NCBI GenBank assembly: GCA_937923255.1
Contig: CALAIL010000037.1
Location: 18,145 to 82,144, forward strand
DNA length: 64,000 bases
Direction: 5' to 3'
Origin: an uncultured Propionivibrio sp.
GTDB lineage: Bacteria; Pseudomonadota; Gammaproteobacteria; Burkholderiales; Rhodocyclaceae
Positions 27,480 through 36,365 of the stretch are shown one piece after another (position 1 is the first letter of the stretch; every line of letters begins with the position of its first letter). The notes below the pieces were generated by a model, which saw only the letters and a list, made by a program, of their open reading frames with translations, was not told the DNA's origin and did not search any database. The translations under genes and the position numbers were made by a program.

Positions 27480-27946
27480 TATGAAGGACTCCTCCCGGAG
27501 AGTGCCGACTGTTTGACAACAACGGCTCCTGTGCCGATAAACCCGGCCGTCAGTCGGCTGCGCGGCGCGGGCGCGGGCGTCTGCGTGAACAGCCCCTTCT
27601 CCAATCGCCTTGACAGAAACACCTGTTGAGCGGGCGACAGGAAGATCAACGACTGGCGTAACAAATTGGTGCGTAAATCAAGGGCCTCGTTCCCTGTGGC
27701 AATGAACAGATCGACCAGCGCACCAAACAACTCTTCCGGATCATCCAGTGCCATTGCAATAAATATCCGCCGTGTATGGCACAGCAAATCTTTGGGAGCC
27801 AATTCGATACGCGCCGCCAGAAAGTCGGCCATCGCCCGGCCAGAACGCCCAAGGCGTAGGTCATAACCGGCAAACGGATAAAAAGCAGGCTCAGGACTAC
27901 CGATACGGGCAACAGTAGCTTCGTCAGCAAAAGACGAATCAGTCAT
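27479..27946 (-). CDS. Hypothetical protein, first gene of the GTPase operon
   Basis: A 155-residue soluble protein with no recognised domain. A mostly helical middle (MADFLAARIELAPKDLLCHT, DDPEELFGALVDLF, LLRQSLIFLSPAQQVFLSRR) is followed by a Pro/Ala-rich tail. Its stop overlaps the next start by one base. The upstream gap 27947-28327 is AT-rich with no convincing gene and probably holds the operon promoter, though no clear hexamers were found. Function unknown; context says it belongs to the GTPase module. Confidence 0.58.
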   Translation of the reverse strand: MTDSSFADEATVARIGSPEPAFYPFAGYDLRLGRSGRAMADFLAARIELAPKDLLCHTRRIFIAMALDDPEELFGALVDLFIATGNEALDLRTNLLRQSLIFLSPAQQVFLSRRLEKGLFTQTPAPAPRSRLTAGFIGTGAVVVKQSALSGRSPS

Positions 27947-28397
27947 AAGAAAACAGCCAATGCATTGATCGAAGGGATAAGCATAGTTTTCTGCAGAACT
28001 TTTTGGATGATAACCTTGAAATAAATCAGAATACTACCGCCGATATCTTACAAAATTGTTGATGATATGAGGGAGACAATATCATTTCTTTTTAGCAAGA
28101 ACCATGAATTTTTTCACAATGGCTTCTCAATTCTCCACAAAATGCCCAAATACCTATCTTGGAAAGCCTTCAAGGCAAAGGTGTATGCATAATCAGCATC
28201 CCAAACAAAGCGGCAAATTAAAGCCCTGTACGAGAGAAACAAACGAGAAAATTAAGATCGATACAGAAAAACTGCACCGGAATAAAACGGAAAGCACTCC
28301 GTAATGGAATATAGGCCGATATTCCGGTCAGGTTCTAGACACAGTCCGGCAGTTTTTAAAAAATCCGCCAAACAAAGTGAGTGGCACAGTATTTAAG

Positions 28398-28909
28398 CTA
28401 TTGCAAAGCGGGTTTGAGTTTACCACCGACAAACGGAAGATACGGCCGCTCTGGGATGTTGATCGTGTAGGTGCGGGCGTTAAGCTGCTCAAAATTTGAT
28501 TTTTCGCGCGCGACAAAGCGCTTGCTCACCGCCTCGGTAGAACTTAAAAAACATCGAGCGGCTACGCACGGCGATGCTGATTTGGCCGCCGAACGGGTGA
28601 ATCGGACCATACTCCACGTTCGTGCTGATGCGGGCAAAGTCGGCACCGAGCCGCATTGTGATGCTGTCTTTAAGGTTGGCTTTAATCGACCAGGATGTGC
28701 GGGTTACTGCCGCGCTTTTTGCCCGTGCGCTTTAACGGCACCCATTTCTCCGTCGGGCCGCTCTGCTCGACAAAATTTTCAGCCGTCCAGTGTTTTAGCA
28801 CGCCGGCAATCGCCTTCATCGCTGGCGTCATGTTGCGCGAGACAACCAGTAGGCGATTAAAAGCATCGATAATGCTTCTATCTTCCAATGTAACGACAAT
28901 GGTTGCCAT
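28398..28909 (-). pseudogene. Frameshifted phage virion morphogenesis protein (Mu gpG / tail-completion type)
   Basis: The N-terminal 75 residues (28909-28682) read VTLEDRSIIDAFNRLL ... KHWTAENFVEQSGPTEKWVP, typical of Mu-like virion morphogenesis proteins. The frame then stops. In a second frame the gene continues with LKDSITMRLGADFARIS and VEYGPIHPFGG. In a third it ends with VSKRFVAREKSNFEQL and TINIPERPYLPFVGG. At least two frameshifts are needed to rebuild a ~170-residue protein. No other phage genes are intact nearby, so this is a prophage relic. Confidence 0.75.
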
Positions 28910-29000
28910 AATTTAGATTATGTCCTATGTCGTGATCAGGCTGATTGCAGCCGTACAAGCGCTTCCGAACCTGACGCGTCCAAAGAAGCTGCACAGTAAG

Positions 29001-29028
29001 CCCCGGCGAGTCGGCGCCGGGGTTTTTT
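29001..29028 (+). terminator. Rho-independent terminator (plus-strand T-tract)
   Basis: CCCCGGCG-AGTCGG-CGCCGGGG is an 8-bp perfect stem followed by TTTTTT on the plus strand. On the minus strand the same hairpin comes directly after the TAA of the small remnant next door, so it may work in both directions. Confidence 0.7.
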
Positions 29029-29235
29029 ATTGCTCTGGCGGTTTTGGCATGCGGCGGTAGAGCAAAAAACCATCACGCTGCCGCTCGATATATTCGCGCC
29101 GCGCTTCATAGTAGGCCGGGCGTACGGCAAGCTAAGACAGTGGCAGATGGAAAACTCAATCCGCATCAATCCGTCAATGGCAGTAACTTGACGAACCGGA
29201 ATGGCTTCCGTGTCAGGCGTATCGGGTTCATTCAT
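29027..29235 (-). pseudogene. Small frameshifted ORF coupled to the SOS operon
   Basis: An ATG overlapping the stop of the TIGR03915-type gene (TAATG) opens a frame reading MNEPDTPDTEAIPVRQVTAI and IDGLMRIEF. After about 35 codons a +1/-1 shift is needed to continue into AVRPAYYEARREYIERQRDG and LLYRRMPKPPEQ, which ends at TAA 29029-29027 right at a hairpin. The unshifted frame runs on to 28936 as a less protein-like 99-residue product. I do not recognise the family. It is probably a third gene of the operon that has decayed, or one frameshift from intact. Confidence 0.4.
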
Positions 29236-30224
29236 TACTCTGCCAGCAAGGCCGCAATCAGCCTGGCCTCGGGTAAATGCTTCCAGTAATCTACGGGCAT
29301 ACAACGCCGGAAAGCAACGGGATTACGACGTGCAGCATTAAAATGATTGGCGTAATAAGTCAGCCAAAAAACTTCGCCCGCATCGGGCGGCGGTACATTT
29401 ACAGCAACCGCTCCGGCATGAAATTCGAGATGCGCCATATCCCATGTTGCACAGGCATCGGGCGTCACAATTGCCCAGCAATGCCCGGGGAAACGTTGTA
29501 CGAAATGAGGCGCCACCAGGCGTAGCACCCGGTGACGTGGTTCATACCAGGCAACGCGCCACGCCTCCTGATGATTTTGACGTCTCCATTGTTCTGGCTC
29601 GCTCTCCAGACATCCGGTCATCGTACGGCGCTGTGCCATCCACGAACGGAAACGGACAAAACCAAGCATACGGCAAGCATCATGGCGGACATCGCGGTAA
29701 TAGTCGTTGATTGCTTTCATGTCCGGATCGAGCGGGTCACAGCGCAATGCCGGTTCTCTCTGCCAGCGCCAGAGAAAACGATACAGGCAATGTAACCGCT
29801 CGGGCGCGCGATGCAATATGACCAAAGACAACGCCTCCAGCAAGGTACGTGGTAAACGTAAGCCCGTGGAATTACCGGCCTTATGCGGGGCATTCCGCAT
29901 GACTACGCCATCATCCGCTTCGCTTTTCATTCCGTTGTTTATTCTGTTTTTCGCCTTATTGTCTGTCCTAGCCCTACTCCCTCTCCCTACTCCACTTTCC
30001 GCTTGATCCCCAGGCCCCGCCAAATAATGGGCATCCCCAGCATCTCCTGCAGTTCCAAATAAATCGAGATGGCCCTGCGCATCGTCGGCAATCCGCCAAT
30101 GGATAGATTCTGGGTGCACATCGGCGCACAGTAGATTACGTGCAGCGCTTCTGAACCCCTCCCAATCATCGGCATGGGCAAGCAGGACCGTCTTCAATGC
30201 ACTCTTGTTTTGCCCAGAATTCAT
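29235..30224 (-). CDS. Probable DNA metabolism protein, TIGR03915 type (partner of the radical SAM protein)
   Basis: A 329-residue protein. The C-terminal half shows the family pattern: MLGFVRFRSW (residues ~187-196), AWYEPRHRVLRLVAPHFVQR, FPGHCWAIVTPDACATWD, LTYYANHFNAARRNP, and the ending MPVDYWKHLPEARLI. Residues ~60-110 are a variable hydrophilic insert. In many bacteria this family is fused to, or encoded beside, a uracil-DNA-glycosylase-like domain; here no such domain is attached. The start overlaps the radical-SAM stop by 4 bp, so both are made from one mRNA controlled by the upstream SOS box. The biochemical role is not established. Confidence 0.82.
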   Translation of the reverse strand: MNSGQNKSALKTVLLAHADDWEGFRSAARNLLCADVHPESIHWRIADDAQGHLDLFGTAGDAGDAHYLAGPGDQAESGVGRGSRARTDNKAKNRINNGMKSEADDGVVMRNAPHKAGNSTGLRLPRTLLEALSLVILHRAPERLHCLYRFLWRWQREPALRCDPLDPDMKAINDYYRDVRHDACRMLGFVRFRSWMAQRRTMTGCLESEPEQWRRQNHQEAWRVAWYEPRHRVLRLVAPHFVQRFPGHCWAIVTPDACATWDMAHLEFHAGAVAVNVPPPDAGEVFWLTYYANHFNAARRNPVAFRRCMPVDYWKHLPEARLIAALLAE

Positions 30225-31537
30225 GGGAGATCGAAAAGTACGAGCTGCTCAGGCACCCACCCAGCATACGCCGTACGATACCCGCCGCAGTAAGGATTGG
30301 GGCGTTCAAGCGATTTGCCGGGATGGTGGTCGCTCACGCAAATGAAGGGCAACATTTTTGTGACCCCGGTTTTCTGCCGCATCAGATCGGCAAGCCTCAA
30401 GGTACGTACACGGCGCGCAGCCAGCAGGCGATCGACAATGCGCGTGCCAAGTCCGGGCACGCGCAACAATGCTTCGCGCGGTGCACTTTGCAGGTCGACG
30501 GGAAAAAATTCTCGATGGCGCAACGCCCAGGCCAGCTTGGGGTCGCATCCGGTAGCGAGCATGCCATCCGGCGCGGCATCAAGAATTTCATCAGCAGAAA
30601 AACCGTAAAAGCGCATCAGCCAGTCGGCCTGATATAAACGATGTTCACGGCGTAGCGGCGGCGGTGAATGCGGCAGACAAGGCGCCGCACCCGGTACGGG
30701 AGAAAACGCCGAGTAATACACGCGCCGCAGACCGTAGCGCTGATACAACCGCTGACTGAACGAAAGGATTGTGGCATCGTTGCTTGCATCCGCGCCGACG
30801 ATCATCTGCGTGCTTTGTCCGCCAGGCGCAAATCTGGGGAGCTGTGCCGGACGTGCGGCTGTATTAGGCAGGGCGCGAATACGCCCTTCAGCCAAACGAC
30901 GCTCGGTGCGTGCTTCGGTAATTCCTGCATGCGCCAGATGCAAGGCAGCGTGAATTGCGCGCGCATCTTTATCCGGTGCAAGTTGTGAAAGGCTTGCTCG
31001 GTCTGGTAATTCGACATTGGCGCTGATCCGGTCAGCATAACGTCCGGCCATATCGATCAGTAGCGCGCTGGCACCGGGAATGGTTTTCAGATGAATATAA
31101 CCCATGAAGCCGTGGCGCTCGCGCAGGCTGCGCGCCACGGCGACAAGCTGCTCCATCGTATGATCCGGGCTGCGCATCACGCCTGAACTCAGAAACAACC
31201 CCTCAATACAGTTGCGTCGATAAAGATCAAGCGTCAGCCAGACGATCTCTTCGGGCGAAAAACGGGCGCGCGGTACATTGCTGCTTGCCCGGTTAATGCA
31301 GTACAGACAGTCGTAACGGCATTGATTGGTCAGCAGGATTTTCAGCAGCGAGATGCATCGCCCATCGGGTGTAAAGCTGTGGCAGATACCGCGCCGGAAA
31401 GTACTGCCAATTTTCGCCTTATGACCAAGCACACCCGTACGTACTACACCGCTTGATGCACAAGACACATCATACTTGGCCGCATCAGCCAATATCATGA
31501 TTTTCTTAAGAATCCGCTCAACGTTGACCGCTGCCAT
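30221..31537 (-). CDS. Putative DNA modification/repair radical SAM protein (TIGR03916 type)
   Basis: A 438-residue radical-SAM protein. The [4Fe-4S] ligands are Cys73, Cys77 and Cys80 in the CX3CX2C motif NQCRYDCLYC. Family hallmarks are GLFLSSGVMRSPDHTMEQL, GYIHLKTIPGA, and a C-terminal helix-hairpin-helix (LLRVPGLGTRIVDRLLAARR), which suggests DNA binding. This family is genetically linked to uracil-DNA-glycosylase-type proteins and is thought to act in DNA repair or modification, without a proven reaction. A near-perfect SOS box lies 45 bp upstream of the start. It is followed by the TIGR03915-type partner with a 4-bp overlap. Confidence 0.87.
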   Translation of the reverse strand: MAAVNVERILKKIMILADAAKYDVSCASSGVVRTGVLGHKAKIGSTFRRGICHSFTPDGRCISLLKILLTNQCRYDCLYCINRASSNVPRARFSPEEIVWLTLDLYRRNCIEGLFLSSGVMRSPDHTMEQLVAVARSLRERHGFMGYIHLKTIPGASALLIDMAGRYADRISANVELPDRASLSQLAPDKDARAIHAALHLAHAGITEARTERRLAEGRIRALPNTAARPAQLPRFAPGGQSTQMIVGADASNDATILSFSQRLYQRYGLRRVYYSAFSPVPGAAPCLPHSPPPLRREHRLYQADWLMRFYGFSADEILDAAPDGMLATGCDPKLAWALRHREFFPVDLQSAPREALLRVPGLGTRIVDRLLAARRVRTLRLADLMRQKTGVTKMLPFICVSDHHPGKSLERPNPYCGGYRTAYAGWVPEQLVLFDLP

Positions 31538-31581
31538 GATGAACTGCCCAAATCAGTAAAACAAACCATAGAAAGATTTTA

Positions 31582-31597
31582 CTGTATATTTGTACAG
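31582..31597. promoter_or_regulatory. LexA (SOS) box of the radical-SAM operon
   Basis: CTGTATATTTGTACAG matches CTGT-N8-ACAG, with an outer palindrome extended by A/T on each side (ACTGT ... ACAGT). It lies 45-60 bp upstream of the radical-SAM start and matches the lexA-autoregulatory box of this window in both half-sites. Confidence 0.88.
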
Positions 31598-31650
31598 TCT
31601 ATCAGCAATAAAATGTATCGTCTACGCAGATCAATACAGCAGCAAGGCGC

Positions 31651-31685
31651 AAAAAAATCCGCCGACCCATCGCTGAGCCGGCGGA
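31651..31685 (-). terminator. Rho-independent terminator of ppdK
   Basis: Read on the minus strand, TCCGCCGGCTC ... GGGTCGGCGGA forms a stem closed by ATCCGCCG/CGGCGGAT and is followed by TTTTTTT. It lies about 65 bp after the ppdK stop. Confidence 0.8.
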
Positions 31686-31747
31686 TATATAGATCAATGT
31701 GATGAAACCGCGTTACACGCGCTCGAATCCTACAAATCAGACGCGAT

Positions 31748-34468
31748 TTAGTTGCTAATCGCCGCCTGTGCCGCAGCCAGACGTGCAATAGGCACACGGA
31801 ACGGCGAGCAACTCACATAGGTGAAACCAACCTTGTGGAAGAAGGCGATCGATGCCGGATCACCGCCATGTTCGCCGCACACGCCAATCTTCATGTCTGG
31901 CCGCACGGAGCGTCCCCTTTCAACGCCGATCCGCACCAGAAGGCCAACCCCTTTTTGGTCAATCGACTGGAACGGATCGTGCTCATACATACCATCGGCA
32001 ATGTAGCTTGGCAGGAATTTACCGATATCGTCACGTGAAAAGCCTAGCGTCATCTGAGTCAGATCATTCGTGCCAAAAGAGAAGAACTCAGCCTGCTTGC
32101 CGATGCTGTCAGCCACCAGCGCACCGCGCGGCGTTTCAACCATCGTGCCCAACATGAAATCGATCTTCTCCTTGCGTTCGGCGAAGACGACCTCGGCGGT
32201 ATCGCGAATTACTTTGGCCTGTGCATTGAATTCGCGCACGGTGCCGACCAGCGGAATCATGATCTCGACCTTCGGCGTCGCACCCTGCGCCCTGGCATTG
32301 AGCGCCGCCTCGATAATGGCGCGCGTCTGCGTTTCGGTAATTTCCGGATACGTGATCCCCAGGCGGCAACCACGATGCCCCATCATTGGGTTGGCTTCAT
32401 GCAGCTCGTCGACGCGATGCTTGATTTCCTCGAAAGACAATCCCAATTCCTTGGCCATATCACGCTGATTTGCCTCATCGTGCGGCAGAAACTCGTGCAG
32501 CGGCGGATCGAGCAAGCGAACGGTTACGGGCAGCCCGTCCATGGCCTTGTAAATGCCTTCAAAGTCACCGCGCTGCATTGGCAGCAGTTTGGCCAACGCC
32601 TTGCGGCGGCCCGCTTCGTCATGCGCCAGAATCATCTCGCGCACAGCCTTGATACGGTCGCCTTCAAAGAACATGTGCTCAGTGCGGCACAACCCGATAC
32701 CGACGGCACCAAAATTACGCGCTACCTTGGCATCTTCCGGATTATCAGCATTGGCGCGGATTTCAAGCTTCTTGTACTTGTCGGCTAACTCCATCAATTT
32801 GCCAAAATCACCAGATAGATCGGCATCCTGGGTCGGAATCTGGCCGGCATAGACTTGGCCTTTCGAGCCATCAAGCGAAATCCAATCGCCTTCCTTATAT
32901 ACGATGCCGTCGACGCTCATCGTGCGTGCTTTCGGATCGACACGCACGGCGCCCGCGCCAGAAACGCAGCATTTGCCCATACCGCGCGCCACAACAGCCG
33001 CATGCGAGGTCATGCCACCACGCGCGGTCAGAATGCCTTCGGCAACGGCCATGCCGCGCAGGTCTTCCGGCGAGGTTTCCTGACGCACCAGAATGACTTG
33101 CTTGCCTTTGGCAACCCATTCTTCCGCCTCATCAGCGAAGAAAACAATCTGGCCCGTAGCAGCGCCCGGCGAGGCCGGCAGACCGCTGGCGATCGGCTTC
33201 GCCTTGCTGATGGCGGCACCATCGAACACCGGATGCAACAATTCATTGAGACGATCGGGATTAACACGCAGCAGTGCGGTTTTTTCATCGATAAAGCCTT
33301 GCTCCATCATCTCGATCGCCGTGCGCACGAGTGCAGCACCCGTACGCTTGGCGGAACGGGTCTGCAGCATCCAGAGTTTGCCTTCCTGGATGGTAAATTC
33401 AATGTCCTGCATATCCTTATAGTGGTTTTCCAGTGCCGTCTCGGTCTTAACGAGATGCTGGTAAACCTCTGGCATCAGTTCCTCGAGCGAAGGATATTTA
33501 GCACGGCGCTCTTCTTCACTGATCTGCGCCAGTTGCGCCCAGCGGCGCGAACCTTCCAGGGTGATCTGTTGCGGCGTGCGGATGCCGGCTACGACGTCTT
33601 CACCCTGCGCATTGATTAGGAATTCGCCGTTGAACACGTCTTCGCCCGTTGCCGCGTCGCGCGTGAAGGCGACCCCCGTGCCACTTGTCTCGCCCAGGTT
33701 GCCGAACACCATCGACTGTACGTTGACGGCGGTGCCCCAGGCATCGGGAATTTCGTTCATCCTGCGGTAGAAAATGGCGCGGTCGTTGTTCCAGCTCTGG
33801 AAGACGGCCATGATAGCGCCCCACAGCTGTTCCCAAGGATCGTTCGGAAAGTCACGGCCGAGGCGATTGCGCACCAGCGCTTTGAATTCATCGACCATAT
33901 GTTTTAGATCATCAACGCCCAGCTGAGTATCGAGTTCGACACCCTTCTTTTCCTTGATCTCATCAATGATGACTTCAAACGGATCGTGATCTTCCTTTTT
34001 CTCGGGCTTGAGTCCCATAACGACGTCGCCGTACATCTGAATAAAACGGCGATAGGAATCCCAGGCAAAACGCTCGTTACCCGATTTTTTTGCCAGGCCA
34101 TTGACGGCTTCATCGTTGAGCCCAAGGTTGAGGATGGTGTCCATCATGCCCGGCATTGAAGCACGTGCGCCGGAACGCACGGAAACCAGCAGCGGATCAT
34201 TGGCGTCGCCAAATTTTTTGCCCATTTCTTTTTCGATGAAGGCAATACCTTGTCTGACTTCAGCCTCAATCATCTGGCGAACCGTCTCACCACCTTTTTC
34301 GGTATAGACGTTACAAGCCTCTGTACAGATCGTAAATCCCGGCGGAACCGAAATGCCCAGACGGCACATTTCCGCCAAGTTAGCGCCCTTACCGCCCAGC
34401 GTATTTTTCATGTCGGCGGCGCCATCTGTCTGCGATGCGCCAAATAGGTAAACCAGTTTATTTGCCAT
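31748..34468 (-). CDS. ppdK: Pyruvate, phosphate dikinase
   Basis: A 906-residue enzyme interconverting pyruvate, ATP and Pi with PEP, AMP and PPi. The N-terminal ATP-grasp domain begins GGKGANLAEMCRLGISVPPG. The swivelling phosphohistidine domain has GGMTSHAAVVARGMGKCCV near residue 455. The C-terminal TIM barrel carries the PEP/pyruvate site, with GICGEHGGDP-type VCGEHGGDP near residue 830. All catalytic residues are present and the length is standard. It is monocistronic with its own terminator. It offers gluconeogenic or PPi-linked glycolytic flexibility. Confidence 0.97.
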   Translation of the reverse strand: MANKLVYLFGASQTDGAADMKNTLGGKGANLAEMCRLGISVPPGFTICTEACNVYTEKGGETVRQMIEAEVRQGIAFIEKEMGKKFGDANDPLLVSVRSGARASMPGMMDTILNLGLNDEAVNGLAKKSGNERFAWDSYRRFIQMYGDVVMGLKPEKKEDHDPFEVIIDEIKEKKGVELDTQLGVDDLKHMVDEFKALVRNRLGRDFPNDPWEQLWGAIMAVFQSWNNDRAIFYRRMNEIPDAWGTAVNVQSMVFGNLGETSGTGVAFTRDAATGEDVFNGEFLINAQGEDVVAGIRTPQQITLEGSRRWAQLAQISEEERRAKYPSLEELMPEVYQHLVKTETALENHYKDMQDIEFTIQEGKLWMLQTRSAKRTGAALVRTAIEMMEQGFIDEKTALLRVNPDRLNELLHPVFDGAAISKAKPIASGLPASPGAATGQIVFFADEAEEWVAKGKQVILVRQETSPEDLRGMAVAEGILTARGGMTSHAAVVARGMGKCCVSGAGAVRVDPKARTMSVDGIVYKEGDWISLDGSKGQVYAGQIPTQDADLSGDFGKLMELADKYKKLEIRANADNPEDAKVARNFGAVGIGLCRTEHMFFEGDRIKAVREMILAHDEAGRRKALAKLLPMQRGDFEGIYKAMDGLPVTVRLLDPPLHEFLPHDEANQRDMAKELGLSFEEIKHRVDELHEANPMMGHRGCRLGITYPEITETQTRAIIEAALNARAQGATPKVEIMIPLVGTVREFNAQAKVIRDTAEVVFAERKEKIDFMLGTMVETPRGALVADSIGKQAEFFSFGTNDLTQMTLGFSRDDIGKFLPSYIADGMYEHDPFQSIDQKGVGLLVRIGVERGRSVRPDMKIGVCGEHGGDPASIAFFHKVGFTYVSCSPFRVPIARLAAAQAAISN

Positions 34469-34731
34469 ATATCAATCCACGCGTAAAAGAATGAAATTAA
34501 AACAAACCGAAATGAATCCCAAAAGCAAAAAGCAATAAATTTTACCGATCAAATCGACCGATAAAACGAAAGCCGCGATTTTATCTTAATTCTTTCTTCA
34601 GGAAGCGCTTTTTCAATAAAAACGTCCGCATGCAAAGGCAAAGGAGGCATCGGAGCATCATGCGTAAACAGCGTAAAGCACGTTTTGAATCACAGGCGAG
34701 TAGCTAGCGCCATTACGCTAGCAAGCCATGC

Positions 34732-35559
34732 TCAGGCAGCCGAAGTCAGTATGCGAATTTCACGCTGCGGAAGAGAGATCGCGATACCGTGCTCACGAAA
34801 AGATTCAAGAATCGCCCGATTTACTTCGGCGATCGACGGCACATAGTCCGGTACATTTACCCAAGGATTAACATTAATAGCTACGCCTGAATCAAAGAAC
34901 TGGCTGACGCCCAGCACCGGCTTGGGTTCTGCCAGAACGCGTGGATTGGCTTGCAAGACGCTCTCGATCAGACTGAACGCCAGCGCCAGATCTGTACCAT
35001 AGGCCACACGCACTAGGAGGTTGAGCTGGCGGATCTTGCCGTAGTTATGCAGGATTTCTCCTACGATCTTACGATTCGGAATGATGACGCGAGAACGGTC
35101 GGGATGGCCCAGCGTCGTATTGAACAGCGTAATATCGAGAACCTCGCCTTCCTCATTATTGATAGAAAGATAATCACCGACATGGAACGGCTGGGTAAAG
35201 ATAATAATCAAGCCAGCCGCCACATTGCTGAGCACGCCTTGCATGGCCAGAGCAATGCCTGCCCCTGCCACACCAAGCCCGGCAACGAGCGGCAAAAGCT
35301 CGACACCGAGATTCTGTAAAGCAATGATGATGAACAGCGACAACACGCATAATTGTGCGATACGCAGTAATAACAAGCGCACAGGCGGTTCAAGATGAAA
35401 GCGCTGCAAAACCCGATCGCACAGGCGCATCACCCAGCCACTAACCATGTAACCCAGCACAAGGATGATAAGCGCGACAAATAGTTTTGGCCCGAACCCG
35501 ATTGCCTTGTCCAGCATATTTTCTTTGAGGTGATCGATCATTCGTAACTGTTCATTCAT
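34732..35559 (-). CDS. mscS: Small-conductance mechanosensitive channel (MscS family)
   Basis: A 275-residue inner-membrane channel protein with three N-terminal helices. The pore helix TM3 is Gly/Ala-rich (VAGLGVAGAGIALAMQGVLS). The beta-domain signature FTQPFHVGDYLSI and VIIPNRKIVGEILHNY follow. The start is set at ATG 35559 because AAGGAGA is 6 bases upstream; the longer frame to 35610 adds residues with no family similarity. It protects against hypo-osmotic shock. A 7-bp hairpin (34703-34722) follows the stop. Confidence 0.9.
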   Translation of the reverse strand: MNEQLRMIDHLKENMLDKAIGFGPKLFVALIILVLGYMVSGWVMRLCDRVLQRFHLEPPVRLLLLRIAQLCVLSLFIIIALQNLGVELLPLVAGLGVAGAGIALAMQGVLSNVAAGLIIIFTQPFHVGDYLSINNEEGEVLDITLFNTTLGHPDRSRVIIPNRKIVGEILHNYGKIRQLNLLVRVAYGTDLALAFSLIESVLQANPRVLAEPKPVLGVSQFFDSGVAINVNPWVNVPDYVPSIAEVNRAILESFREHGIAISLPQREIRILTSAA

Positions 35560-35661
35560 CGCTGTCTCCTTGGCCAGGACGCCTGTATGTAATACGGCAC
35601 TCACCAGCAAACCATTATGACACGCAGCGTCAGCGGCCCGCTTGCCGTTCCGTCACGCCCG

Positions 35662-36264
35662 TTATTTGGCGGCTATTGGCGTGCGCGGTAGGGATTTTTT
35701 CGGCAAGCGCAACAACCGAGTCAACTGCGGCGCAAGCATCAAGGCAATCCGGTTGTCCCTGGCAAACTGCCGGGCCTTGTCGCTCAGGTCAATCACAGAA
35801 ACATAAAGGGCTTCGCGTGCCTCCTGCGCCTCTTGTGCTGCCGCTAAGGCACGCAGTGGCTCTATGCCCTGGCTGGCGGCCTTCCAGCGCTTGCAGCACA
35901 CCAGCGAGTCACGCCCTTCCTTGGTCAGGAGAAAATCCGCCGCGCCATTTATACGCCTAACTTCAAACCCGTCGCGCCGGAATGCCTGCTCCATGAGAGC
36001 TGAAAATTCGCGCCAAGACATCGCCATTACCGCCTCAACCGTATCGTTTACACGTGACTGGCTGGGCACGTCTTTTTGCCGCCACGCGACAATCATGGCA
36101 ATCACGACAAAAGGCAAGGTCAATGTTAAGGCATAGGAAAAATAGTCCCCATGAAACATAACCTTGCCCAGTAGCCCGATACCGCACGCGGCAAGAATAC
36201 TGACCCACCACGGCGAGCGGAGCAGATAAGCAAACAGGGATTTTTCCGCCATTTTCAGTTTCAT
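35662..36264 (-). CDS. Membrane-anchored Mrr-like restriction endonuclease domain protein
   Basis: A 200-residue protein with two N-terminal transmembrane helices (residues ~18-36 and 44-61). A cytoplasmic Mrr_cat-like domain follows: MSWREFSALMEQAFRRDGFE, GAADFLLTKEGRDSLVCCKR and LYVSVIDLSDKARQFARDN. This is the PD-(D/E)xK layout of type IV restriction or recombination nucleases. The usual Gln of the QxK motif is replaced by Cys (VCCKRW). Such membrane-anchored Mrr homologues are common in betaproteobacteria and their role is unknown. A second start at codon 5 is possible. Confidence 0.72.
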   Translation of the reverse strand: MKLKMAEKSLFAYLLRSPWWVSILAACGIGLLGKVMFHGDYFSYALTLTLPFVVIAMIVAWRQKDVPSQSRVNDTVEAVMAMSWREFSALMEQAFRRDGFEVRRINGAADFLLTKEGRDSLVCCKRWKAASQGIEPLRALAAAQEAQEAREALYVSVIDLSDKARQFARDNRIALMLAPQLTRLLRLPKKSLPRTPIAAK

Positions 36265-36365
36265 AAAATCACTCGATCAAGCCCAAATTGCCATTGCTTT
36301 CAGAAAAAATCGCGCAGATACACAACCATCAAAAGAATAAAAAGTATAGCGGATGCAAGAACCGG

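Noticed and set aside
28104..28304. 66-codon plus-strand frame in the AT-rich gap before the GTPase operon
   Set aside because: No ribosome site, no domain and biased Lys/Thr/Asn content expected of AT-rich noncoding DNA.
34703..34722. Terminator after mscS
   Set aside because: Only a 7-bp stem with no T-tract on the minus strand; too weak to call separately.
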